Shown: one piece after another, positions 1 through 12,100 of the stretch
Position numbering within the stretch: the stretch's first letter is position 1
Layout of the letters: every line of letters begins with the position of its first letter
Origin: Phallusia fumigata
Taxonomy: Eukaryota; Chordata; Ascidiacea; Phlebobranchia; Ascidiidae
Direction: 5' to 3'
Assembly: GCA_008931825.1 (NCBI GenBank)
Contig: QXVZ01016852.1
Location: 1 to 23,100, forward strand
Length of the DNA: 23,100 bases
Position numbers and translations under genes: made by a program
Notes under the pieces: generated by a model
Told to the model about the DNA's origin: nothing
The model's input: only the letters and a program-made list of their open reading frames with translations
Database searches by the model: none

Positions 1-28
1 ATGTTAAGTGTCTTTTTACGTTCTTCAG

Positions 29-190
29 GCGTTCGTGAAAGAGATTCTCGAGCAGAAGCTGGAAAAGGCGCGCTTTGAAAAAGTGTCAGGTGCCGTCATA
101 ATCATCCAATCAGTGATGAGGGCGGTCGCCGCGCGAAAATATTTCCTTCGCTTGAAATCGAGCTGCGTACATGCACAACGATTCGTCCGG
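29..190 (+). CDS. MYO10: MYO10 exon a: lever-arm start, IQ1 and first half of IQ2
   Basis: Acceptor TTCTTCAG at 21-28 and donor CGG|GTGGGT; 54 codons, phase 0 at both ends. The opening KEILEQKLEKARFEKVSGA matches the post-converter helix of myosin X, so this exon joins straight to the motor domain exon upstream of the window. IQ1 is IQSVMRAVAAR (26-36). IQ2 begins at AQRFVR and is completed in the next exon. These are expected calmodulin-class light-chain sites. Confidence 0.9.
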
Positions 191-3100
191 GTGGGTGTTT
201 TTAATACCTAACTCGTATTGTCGAAACACGAGTTGTGGTGAACTTAGGTTTAAGCATTTTAGTCGAGTTCGTTCACGAGTAGCTTGGCGAGTTTCAACAC
301 AAGCTCACTGAAACCAGCTCGCAAAAGCTATTGGTGCGGCCTACACGACGTTTTGAAAATATTTTAATTGCACCAACAAATATTCCTTAACAAAAAAATA
401 CTTACAAAAATTCAAATTAAAAAACGAAATATTCTTCACAAATTAAAAATCGTTTCCTGCATTAAAGACTTTGAGTTCTCTCTAGTAAGATTTAAGTATC
501 AACAGATACTCGAGTCAAGTGATAGAGTTTAAACACGAAATTTAAATACAACTTTTAACTGAAAAAAATGTTCTCAACATGAAATATTCATTCACGAAAA
601 AAAATTTTTAAAATCAAAACGTTCTTCACACATTAAAAAAAAACTTTCTGCTACAAACACTTTAAATTCTCGATAATATCGCAGGGTTTTGTTGCAAGAA
701 GAAAGTATAGACGGGCGTGCCGAGCAATCCTGACAATCCAGAAAGTGGAGAGGGGGCGGCGAGCCAGGAAACTCTTCCAAGTTCTTCTTGCCGAGAAGAG
801 AGAACGGGAAAGGAAAAAAGTAGAAGCTACGATCGTGTTGCAGAAATATGCGAGAGGTCGAGCGGCAAGGAAAATGTTCAAGGTGATTTGAAGTCGGGTT
901 TTGTCGCTCGTCAGTGTTTCCGAAAATTTTTAAAAATTTTTAACCTAGTGTTTCAAAAAATAAAACTTTAATAATCTTTTTTTAATTTTGATCTTGTTGA
1001 AATCTTCAGCGTTTCAAATCTCGGCAAACCGTTTTCAAGAAACTTTTCAAAAAAATTAATATTCCCTCCCCTATTTCTAAATCTAAACAAACCTGTGATT
1101 GTGGCGTATTTTTTACGTTTCTTAATCCTCGACCTCAGGTTCTGTTGGAAAAACACCGACAACTGAAAGCGCTCAAGGAGCAAATGGAGCGAGAGAGGAA
1201 ACAAAGAGAAGAACAGGCGCGATTAGAACGAGAACGACTCGCACGCGAAGAGCAGGAGAGAAAACTGAAAGAGAAGGAGGAGCGAGAACGGGTGAGCGGA
1301 AGTTACTTTTACGAAGAAATTTCTTGTGCTTTTATCGGCAACTTAAATTCAACAAAATTTTGCCACAAACGTCCTTTTTTGAAGAACGTTTTTAATACAC
1401 TTAAAAAGATATTTTGGCCAGAATAGTTTCAAAAGCGGCATGCTTTTACGTTTCGGCAATAACTTATAAGCAATAACATATTAATACAGGCTTTACAATA
1501 CAGATAACCACGTTTGTTTTCAAATTTTTTGTTTTAAATTTAAAACTATTTCTTTCAGCAGTTTGCCTCAACTTTCGTATGTTAACTCAAGTAAGCCTAC
1601 AAAAAAACTGAATCGATTGTCATGAGCTTGTTGTNTATTTTGGCCAGAATAGTTTCAAAAGCGGCATGCTTTTACGTTTCGGCAATAACTTATAAGCAAT
1701 AACATATTAATACAGGCTTTACAATACAGATAACCACGTTTGTTTTCAAATTTTTTGTTTTAAATTTAAAACTATTTCTTTCAGCAGTTTGCCTCAACTT
1801 TCGTATGTTAACTCAAGTAAGCCTACAAAAAAACTGAATCGATTGTCATGAGCTTGTTGTGTGCAAAGATAAAAAAATTATATTTTTAATCAACGTCATC
1901 GCTCTTTCTGACGTCATATCATCTTTTTTCTCCAGCTGGCTCGTGAGGCGGAGATCGCCAGGGAAGCGGCGGCGGCGGATAAGGAGCAAAATAATGCTCT
2001 TCCCTCTCCTCCCCCTCCTCCTCCACTCTCTCCTCGTATTGAGGAATTCGCGGAACCGCGCAAATCGATTGATGGCGAACATGTAAGTTTATTTTTTTAT
2101 CCTCGGAGGCAAAACAACGCCTGAATGCGTAAGGCTCACAATAACCGTCAAGCTACCTGCCTCATTGCAGTTCCGTTGGATTTTTTTATTCCATTTTTCG
2201 AGTCAACTCATCGGGTTCCACTAGGTTCGAGCAATGTCGCTTAAATTTCTTGCTTAGGAAAACACAAGCGACCGAGACAGGATTAGAACCCGCAACCTTA
2301 CAAGTTCAAGACAGTTGCGTGCTTATTCTGATGTTATCATTGACTAAGAATACGCCAAAGGACAAAGACCGGTTGTTCGATTCTCACCACTGGTTAAACT
2401 TCTAGCTTAAGTTTGTAAACACAACAGTTAGCAGTAGAGCGATTGTTTTTTTAAAACACAAGTCGTCAGTTCAAAGCACTTGCAGGCAGATTTTTCGTTG
2501 CCAAACCGCTTTGAAACATGCAACAAAAAATATCTAATTGAAACTAGAAAAAAAAATCAACTGCCAGTCAACGTTTGTTTAAAATTTGTCGAAAAACGGT
2601 CTCAAATGTACACAGAATCAGCCAGTATGGGTATAAAGAATATACAGAATAGGTGTTTCGCTTATATTGATATATTCAGTTCCTGTGAAATGCCCAAAAT
2701 TCGACATAAGTAAAACAAAAAAAATAACCTAAAAGTTACACAACCACAATTTGCTCACAAAGTTAATCAAACCTTCGTCCTGCAAAGCCAACGACACTGA
2801 AGATAAGAGCTGTTATCTGAGGAAGCACGGGGAATTTGACGCAAAAAAGTGTCACTTGCAAGTTGCAACCAAAACCAGGCCAATAAAAAGGCTAAAACAG
2901 TAAACTTAAAAACAGAGGTCGACAAGCTTCCCTACGCCTCGGGCCAGAACTAAGACCAGCAAGGTATCAGCGGGCTGCACTAATTTTCCACTTACAATTC
3001 CGTTCCCTTTACTATTTATCATGTTTGTTAAAAGTTTGTGCAGAATATTTTGATCAAATTATCTTTTTATTTACCTACAGAACAAGCCTAGCACTCGTAA

Positions 3101-6100
3101 ATAGGCAATTTGTGAAGGAGCTGGGGCCGAATGATTTTGCTTGGCGGACCGAATTTCTGACTCCAATGGTAACCAACATTCATTTTCTTCAGGCCTCCGC
3201 TTTGGCATCTCTGGACGCGGTGATCGATTCAGCGAACATCGACAGTGCCTACTCGACCGTGAACAAGCGAACATTCTCGAACACGGAAGAAGGAGTCGAG
3301 ATGGAACTGAACGAAGCGGAACAGGAGGAGATGGAGCGGATCTTCCAACTGGAGCTTGAGATCGCTCAAATGCACAGGCAGAGTGAAGTTCGATCGAGTC
3401 TGGCACTGGAAGTTGTGAGTTCCGGTTGTAATTGTTTGTTGCAGTTTTTCGTTTTCAAAGTAAGGGTCCACCTATTATGCCACAGGGTCTAAAAAAGGAC
3501 ACCTTGGCATTAAGACTCTTCGCGGTACGCCGTACCGACATAGCCCCATCAGTTACCCCACCAGCCCCCCTAAAAAGGGTGAAATTTTTAAACAAAGTCT
3601 GAATTGGATGAAATTTGAATACTTTGTATAACATGCCATTGTAGTGTATTGATTCCTTTGTTCGATCCCATAGCCCCAGCAGTTACCCCATTAGTCCCCT
3701 AAAATAGGCCAAACTACAAAACAATGTTCGAATTGAGTGAAATTTGGACAGTTTGTCTAACATGCCATGCTGGTGGTATAAATGCAGTGTTTTGCCGTAG
3801 AGACCCAGCCGTTTTCCCACTAGCCCCCTAATATGGGTTTCGGCTTACTTTCACCACATTTGATCTTTACCCTCTTTGGGCTCATTCAAAGTTCTGTGTT
3901 TGTCAGGAACCAAGTGAGCCGATGGAGGAATACAATGCCAATCAGAATATTGATTATTATCCAGATGAAAAAGCCGACGAACATCGTGGAATGGACATCC
4001 TGCAGGTAAGTTTTCTTTCCAACATTACCGAAAACCGACACAATGCGGGTTCCCAAGAGAGCTTTGTGCAATCGACCGTGGTGAATGTGTGAAATTTATC
4101 GGAAATTGCTGTCAACTTTTTATCTAGTTTTCACGCTAGATTGTAGATGTCTTTCAAAACAAGTAATTTTAAAATATTGAATTTACCACAATGTTTGTTT
4201 TTATCCTGTTGTAAACGATTTGAGGATAATATCTGGTCACAGTCACTGACCAAAACTTGCTTGGAACCCGATTAATGTATGCGCGTTAACAGACGTAATG
4301 GTATATAAGGCAACATTTTGTTTATGGTGAATGGGTGTGTTTGACAAAACTGCTAACAACAACTTTACTTCATTTTAACACAAACATGGAAGTTTTAGCA
4401 ACAAAATCTAAGTTTGCTGATCGAAATTCAGCTGTTTCCGACTAAATTACACTGAAGTGCTAATTTTACGATCTTATCTTTGCGTCATCTACGCAGAATG
4501 ATTAAATCCGTGTGATATATTGAACTTTTAAACTGTTAAAACGTTTTAATTGCCGGTGCAGTATTTAATTTGAACACGTGCAGAAGTGATGCGCACAGTT
4601 AGATTATCACTTATTCGGTTACGTCACGCTCTAAATGCTGACGCACGATACAGAAATCTACGTCATAACCACAATATATTACCCAATTAACTAACCAACC
4701 AAATTACTAACCAAGGCAATCAGCACTAACCTAGTTAATCGATTTCAAATGATTGAAGCGGGTGAATTTATTTTTACTTCCTTTCGGTGTCACAAAAATC
4801 AGTGACGTCATAAAGTGATACATAAGCGCAATCAGATTGACCTGGCCAGTGCAGTAGGGGGTGCGCTGTTATGGGGACCACGGCAAGGCAACTGGGGTTC
4901 AACGTGTTTTCTGATCCAGGATTTGGGCTTCGAAGATTTTGAGAGTNAACCAAATTACTAACCAAGGCAATCAGCACTAACCTAGTTAAATCGATTTCAA
5001 ATGGTTGAAGCGGGTGAATTTATTTTTACTTCCTTTCGGTGTCACAAAAATCAGTGACGTCATAACGTGATACATAAGCGCAATCAGATTGACCTGGCCA
5101 GTGCAGTAGGGGGTGCGCTGTTAGGGGGGCACAGCAGGTTACTGGGGTTCACCGTGTTTTCTGCTCCAGGATTTGGGCTTCGAAGATTTTGAGAGTCAAG
5201 TGGACGCAATGATGCATGACGCTGCGTATGACGTCAGCGGTGTTGATCAAATGGATGTACGAATGTTTTCGGTTATTTTCAGTTTTTCTTTTTTATTGTT
5301 GATTTAACAACTAACTTATTGTGTGTTACACTAGTTAAGGTAAGTTGTGTGTCGTATAAGTTGCCCATTAGCAAAAAAGATAAGTTGAAGGCAAAATTGC
5401 AACTTCTACCTAATTTCCGGTTTAAGTATGTTTAATTTGTTTTTATTTCTAACGCGATATAAATTTTAAACCGGTTTGTATAACATTACCACTTCAATTT
5501 ATGGACCTGAAGAACTAACAATAATTTGACAAAAAAAATACAATTTTAGTTGGTTTTCTTTTGGTGTAATTTTCTCCGATTTAGCTAACTACTAACATAA
5601 GGATGAATAAACCTTGTAGTAACAAAGACTTGACTGATTAGGATGAGTCGGCAGAAGTGGCTAAAGTTGAGGCTGATGTGACGGACAGTTATCCTGAAGC
5701 TGCTGAGACCGGTGGAAGTTCTTCTGACATGGATGACGGTAGGTGACAGTATGATGTTATCAATAACTGACAGAGGAAACTATTCTTCGATGCCTTCGCG
5801 ATCTGTCATAATTTTATCACCAGCCTACCGCCTTGCTTAATTTTTTAAACGTTTCAGCAAAAACTCATGTCGTTATCAGTCATAAAAAGCTTTTCGAAGT
5901 AAAGTAAACTGAAAATTTTAAAGTCAATTTGGAAGAAGGGTTGCAAAAGACTGTTTTTTTGAAAGACGGGTGTAAAACGCGATCGACTTTTCTTCAAACA
6001 TTTATTCTTTCCTTTTTCACACCCGCAATGTGTTTAAACGAAAACAGTTAAATAAAAACTTTTGTTTCATTCATTACAGTCACTAAATTAGTTGCTATTA

Positions 6101-9100
6101 ACCGTTTTCCAAAGCCCAAATTTTTTTCTTTCTTTCTGTCAACAAATCAACTGATGTCAAACGAAAACGCCTCTTGCACTTCCAGAGTCTTATTACACGG
6201 ACTCAACATTTGATGACCAAGATGACATGAGTGACGATGGAACTTCCAACAGTGGCGGAATGGAAGTTGCCGAGAAATGGAATCCTAATGTTTATTTCCA
6301 CTCATACCTTGATGTCAAAGTAAGAAGCTTTGGACTTTATTCTGACACTTTTCTGTATTCAGTCAGGTTATTATGTCGTAAGGCATAGTTTTTAACTTCT
6401 TTTTATAAAACACTAGCGATATGTATGCTTTGACAGTATTTTAGACGGGCGTAGCAAATATTAAAGATAATTTTAGGAAAACATTGCCTTTACCTGTAAA
6501 TATTAAAGAAAACATTGTGCAATATTCACATGTTACTTTATTTTACTCTAGTTCATTCAACATGCCGATTGAATACTATAAACCATTAAATACTTACTAC
6601 ATAGACTATCACTAGAAAAACACCAAATAGATCCAAATTACCAACTTTCTCTTCCATCTTGTTGTACCAGGGCGGTCTAATGGGCCAATGGAAGAGACGA
6701 TGGTGTGTCTTGAGTAACAGCACTTTTATGTTCTTTCGAAGCAAGCAGGACAGTTTGAAATGCGGCTGGTTGTTTAAGAAAGCTGACGGCGGAAGAGGAA
6801 CATTACGTGGAACTCTGCCACGGAAGAACTGGCAAAAAAGGTTGGTTTTCAAAACTTGCGCTTTGCTCCATAAATCGGTATTTGCTAAAGACCCGGTGTT
6901 ATCAACCGGGATGCCGTTTGCTGGGCTCAAGGGTGCCGCGACCAATTTGCTAGAATTGTTTATCTATTGAGAATGGGCGTCGATTTTTTAGTAATATTTT
7001 TTCTTGTGGGATGGCAAAATCCGAGCGGTCTGACACGTGATAAAATTACACAACGTACGCCTGTTGGTTCGTAGCTTCATTATACTTTCTGTTATCGCTA
7101 ATATTATCAGTGAATATAGCACAAGAGGCGCGCAGAATGGACATTCCTCCTGCGTTGTTTAACAATCGAAAAAATTTGCGTCGCTTGCCTCGCATGTGTT
7201 TTGTGTGAACAAGTCTTCAGAAAATCCTCGTGTCGGTGCAAAAGCAACCAGGAAATTTCTGGGCAGGCAGCATAACATTTTTATAATGGCTGCCACCCTA
7301 GAACTTTCCAGTGGGGTGGCCGCCACCCCTGCCACCCCGGAAATCGACGCNATAAATCGGTATTCGTTATAAGCCCAGTGTTTCCCAACCGGGACGCCGT
7401 TTGCATGGCTCAAGGGTGCCGCGCGACCAGTTTGCTAGAATTGTTTATCTATTGAGGATAGGCGTCGATTTTTTAGCAAATGTTTTTTCCTGTGGGATGG
7501 CGAAATCGGAGCGGTATGACACGTGATAAGATTACACAAGGTACGCCTGTTGGTTCGTAGCTTCATTATACTTTTAGTTATCGCTAATATTATCAGTGAA
7601 TATAGCACGAGACGCGCAAAATGGACATTCCTCCTGCGTTGTTGAACAAACGAAAAAATTTGCGTCGCTCGCCTCGCATGTGTTTTGTGTAAACAAGTCT
7701 TCAGAAAATCCTCGTGTCGGTGCAAAAGCAACCAGGAAATTTCTGGGCAGGCAGCATAACATTTTTATAATGGCTGCCACCCTAGAAGTTTCCAGTGGGG
7801 TGACCGCCACCCCTGCCACCCCGGAAATCGACGCCCATGCTATTGAGTTAAGTATTACCAGGTAATTATACCTCATGATTAAACTGCAAAATAAGTGCAG
7901 AAGAAAAGAGTAATTTGCGAGATAACATAAACCCATCACGAAAAGAAATTTTTCTGTACAATGTATTCAGAAGCACTTCTTTCCAAAATATAAAGAAATG
8001 GTTCCGTTAAAAACCGGTTGCAAAATTTTAGTACAATTTTTAGTATTACTGCTTTGCAATATAATGTCGCTCAATTTGATATTTAATTGCGGTGTTTAAT
8101 CAGTAGAAATGGCGCATACAATAAACAACAATTGCGTAATTGCCAGCTGTTTGATGGTTTCTGATATTACGTAATGATCATTCAAAACGCATTACCAAGC
8201 TGCAAAAACAGCAGAAGTACATTACAGTTCGGCTGATTCAGCTATTGGTAGGCATTTTCGGTGTTTTTAATTTTCTCGTCATTATGCACTGATGATAACA
8301 ACAGCGATTGTCGAAACGTTTGCAGTGCAATGCATTCACTATATCCAAGTTCTGAGGCAGTTGTTTTGAATTATCAGGGTTTCACTATGACTTTCGATAA
8401 CAGCCTAAACATGTCGCGCAATGCACTATGTAGAAATTCGAGTTTTAGTATTTAAATAAAATTGCAAATTATTCCAATGTATAGATGCGTTTTTATCGGT
8501 AATGAGTGTCGGTAAATTACATTTTTCGTGCTTAACACCTGGATAACGCGCAAGTTTACTCGATTGTTTAAAATTCTGTTTGTTTTTAATGGAATAAATG
8601 GTTGCAAAACGTCTAATATGCGACAAAAAGCGACAGAAAAACAATGTCGTTTAAACGTGCTCTAACATTCCTTTGAATGTTGTTAAAAATCAATGGAATA
8701 TAATTCGAATGTTGTTATTCCAACTAATAGCGTAACCTCTAATTTGCAGATGGTTCACATTGCGGAACAAGGAGTTAAAATTTTACGACAATGATGAAGA
8801 AAATGCAAAGTGCAGGGGGACCATCGACCTTGGTCATATCGCCGATGTCACTGACGTCACAGAGAAGGAAAACGGCATTGACGTCATAATGTCGAATTCG
8901 AAAATTCATCATTTGTCAGCCGAATCTAGTGAAGAAGCTGGGGACTGGTACAGGTCGGTTATGTGTGTCTATTTGTGTGTGTCTGCCTGTATGTGTTTCT
9001 GTACAGGTCGGTTGTGTGTATCTATTTGCGTGTCTGCCTGTGTGTTTCTGTTTTTTTGTGCGTGTTTGTGTGTGTCTGTGTATGTGTGTGTGCTTGCGTG

Positions 9101-12100
9101 TCCGTTTGTATGTGTTTCTGTGTGTGTTTGTGTGTCTGTTTGTTTCTGTTTTTGTGTGTGTTNTGTTTTACTATGACTTTTGATAACAGCCTAAACATGT
9201 CACGCAATGCACGATGTAGAAATTCGAGTTTTAATATTTAAATAAAATTGTAAATTATTCCAATGTATAGTTGCGTTTCTATCAGTAATTGAGTTTATCG
9301 GTAAATTGCATTTTTCGTGCTTAACACCTGGATAATGCGCAAGTTTACTCGATTGTTTAAAATTCTGTTTGTTTTTAATAGAATGAATGGTTGCAAAACG
9401 TCTAATATGAGACAAAAAGCGACAGAAAAACAATGTCGTTTAAACGTACTCTAACATTCCTTTGAACGTTGTTAAAAATTATTGGAATATATATAATTCG
9501 TATGTTGTTATTCCAACTAATAGCGCAACCTCTATTTTGCAGATGGTTCACATTGCGGAACAAGGAGTTAAAATTTTACGACAATGATGAAGAAAATGCA
9601 AAGTGCAGGGGGACCATCGACCTTGGTCAGATCGCCGATGTCACTGACGTCACAGAGAAGGAAAACGGCATTGACGTCATAATGTCGAATTCGAAAATTC
9701 ATCATTTGTCAGCCGAATCTAGTGAAGAAGCTGGGGACTGGTACAGGTCGGTTATGTGTGTCTATTTGTGTGTGTCTGCCTGTCTGTGTTTCTGTACAGG
9801 TCGGTTGTGTGTGTCTATTTGTGTGTGTCTGTCTGTATGTGTTTCTGTACAGGTCGGTTGTGTGTATCTATTTGCGTGTCTGCCTGTGTGTGTTTCTGTT
9901 TTTTTTGTGCGTGTTTGTGTGTGTCTGTGTATGTGTGTGTGTTTGCGTGTCCGTTTGTATGTGTTTCTGTGTGTGTTTGTGTGTCTGCTTGTTTCTGTTT
10001 TTGTGTGTGTTTCTATCTTATAGTTTGCGTGTCTGTGTGTGCGTGTTAGGTTTTTGTTTGTTACGAGAAAACCTTCAGCGGTTTGTTTTAGTTTTTGCGA
10101 ATTTGGTTGTTTTTTGTTTTTTTTGTGCTTGTTTTATTCCGTGTATATTTATTTGTATGAGTTTGTTTGTTTGTTATCGCGTGCGTTTGTGATTCTGGTT
10201 GTGTTTTGTAACCTTCTGTGAGAATGTGTTGCATGTGTGTACATTTTGACTACTTGTGGTTGTCATGCTGTCGTATTTTTTTGTATTTTTTTCCTATTTT
10301 TTTTATTGGTCATTGTATGACAATGTTTTAATTTTTGGTGCTGACAGTTGGGTTTAAATTCGTCTGTTTTCTTCAGCATCTTGATGAAAATGATGTCGAG
10401 CACGGAAAAGGAAATTGCCAACATGGAAAGTGAATTTGCCAACCCCAAGAACGCACTGTTGACTATGGACGGTCAAACTATCACACAAGTCACCGCCACA
10501 TCAGTATCCGGTTCGTACTTGTTAAACGACGCTTTGAAAATATATGTATGGCTAGGAGATTGGATACTTGGTGCTTCAAAGAATAATTTATCGACCAAAG
10601 AATCAACCAATAAGATGTTGCACATTTTTTATACTTGTTCATCGAATTGACATTTTGTGTTATTTTTCTGTAACATTTTTGTGATTTTTGTACCAGCTTT
10701 GATTTCACTAATTTTCCGAACACTTTAATGACAGATTTTCCGAACAATTTGATGAAAGTTAAATAATAAATTTATTCTTGACCTTTAATTGCTGTATTTT
10801 ATTCAGTTACCTTCTGCTAAACTAAAAGCACTCAACTCATCTGTTTTGTTTTTCAGGAAAGTCGAATACTTTCACTGTGACCACTTCGCAGCGAGTTTAC
10901 ACATTTGCAAGTGACTCTGTTGAGGAAATGCATCATTGGATTACTTTGCTAAACGAAAGCAAGAACACGGCGAGCTCGGGCGACTCGGTAAGTAAAAAGT
11001 AATAACTCTGTTTGCCTCACACAGAGTTGTATTGTTGTTTTAAATTATATCTTGTGATTGATTGATACATGCAGTGCTGTAATTTTGATACGTTAACTCT
11101 TACTAAAAGATATATATGTTTTTTGCCTAAAAATGTAGGCATCGTCAGTACCTTAATCAAATAGAATCTTTTTTTGGCGAAATATAAGTACCTTTAGTAA
11201 GAGCTACGGTGAAAGACATGTCTACAAAAGTTGAAGTTGTCTTTGTCAATGTTTTAACACAACCTCTGTAGGAACGAAAAATTAAAAAACTTTACCATTT
11301 TTTGACACATTCATTCAAGGTCGGTCAGGACTCGTTTATTCAGCAAGGCTGGATGCTCAAGACTTCCTACGAGAAGCAGAGAGTCAGTCACCAGCGTCGA
11401 TGGTTCGTTCTCAAACCGAGCGCCATTGAATATTACAAGACGAGCAACAGAGGAGCTCAGAAACTTGGTTCCATCGGACTCAACAGCCTTTGTGTTGTTA
11501 CTTTACCCGATGAGGGAATTTACGTAAGTTGCTTTTCAGTTTGTAGAAAGAAAAAAAATTGGGGTTAGGATATTGCGTGTTTATTGTGAGTTGTGTCCGA
11601 TTTTCGGAGTCCGTACCGCACAAGCTCCACAAGGGTGCAGTTGAACCTTTTAAGGGCGCAACATAAAAATAATGTTATTCAGAAAAAAATTCGCGTGTTC
11701 AACAATCACATTAAATCCAATTTTTGATGCAATTATTGTCGCAAACATGGCAGAATACTAGAATATTTACCATATTGCAGTGATTCATGGTACACAAAGG
11801 GCTGGCACCACTGCTTAAGGCTTAAAACAAACCTTTAAAGCGTTACAAATACGTTGTTTATCAACAGAAACAGACTGGTTTGTGGGAGATAGTTGTGTAT
11901 GGGCGTAAGCACGCACTTCGTCTAAGCACGGAAGTTGAAGAGGACGCAAACATATGGAGTAGTGAGATTCAAGCTATGATAGATGGACAACCTCAGATTG
12001 TTACTAAGACGAAGGTGCTCATGGACAAAGTTAAGGTAAGCTGTAACTTCCATCTTATACGGGTAGATAGAAAAACAATCCACCATAGATTTGCTGAATC

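Larger units (their letters stand above)
6841..9542 (+). other. Intron inflated by two N-junction duplicates
   Basis: As assembled this spans 2.7 kb, but it contains duplicated blocks around the Ns at 7351 and 9163. The true intron is probably about 1.4 kb. It holds a hAT-like relic (6870-7834) and an allelic copy of the PH2 exon (8750-8953). Between 7860 and 8370 I see nothing else. Confidence 0.7.
8378..10012. repeat. ~0.8-kb near-identical direct duplicate around N at 9163, includes PH2 exon
   Basis: 8378-9162 and 9164-10012 align over their full length, including the exon and both flanks. They differ by SNPs and by one 53-bp unit of a minisatellite (two units in the first copy, three in the second). 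These differences are what two alleles would show. Confidence 0.85.

Noticed and set aside
3081-3168. Splice-bounded segment (CTACAG|AA ... ATG|GTAACC) with a protein-like frame QFVKELGPNDFAWRTEF
   Set aside because: The incoming phase from the 2082 donor is 0, and in that phase the segment has a TAG after seven codons. Including it would also break the phase of the next exon.
7159-7939. Minus-strand frames (for example ..CLPRNFLVAFAPTRGFSE..) as transposase
   Set aside because: They overlap the duplicated hAT-like relic, contain no catalytic motif I can recognise, and are short. They may be a remnant, but coding function is not supported.
8929-10221. Several long Cys/Val-rich open frames on the plus strand
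   Set aside because: They come from TG-rich intronic repeat with few stop codons. All three frames are open at once and the sequence is low complexity.
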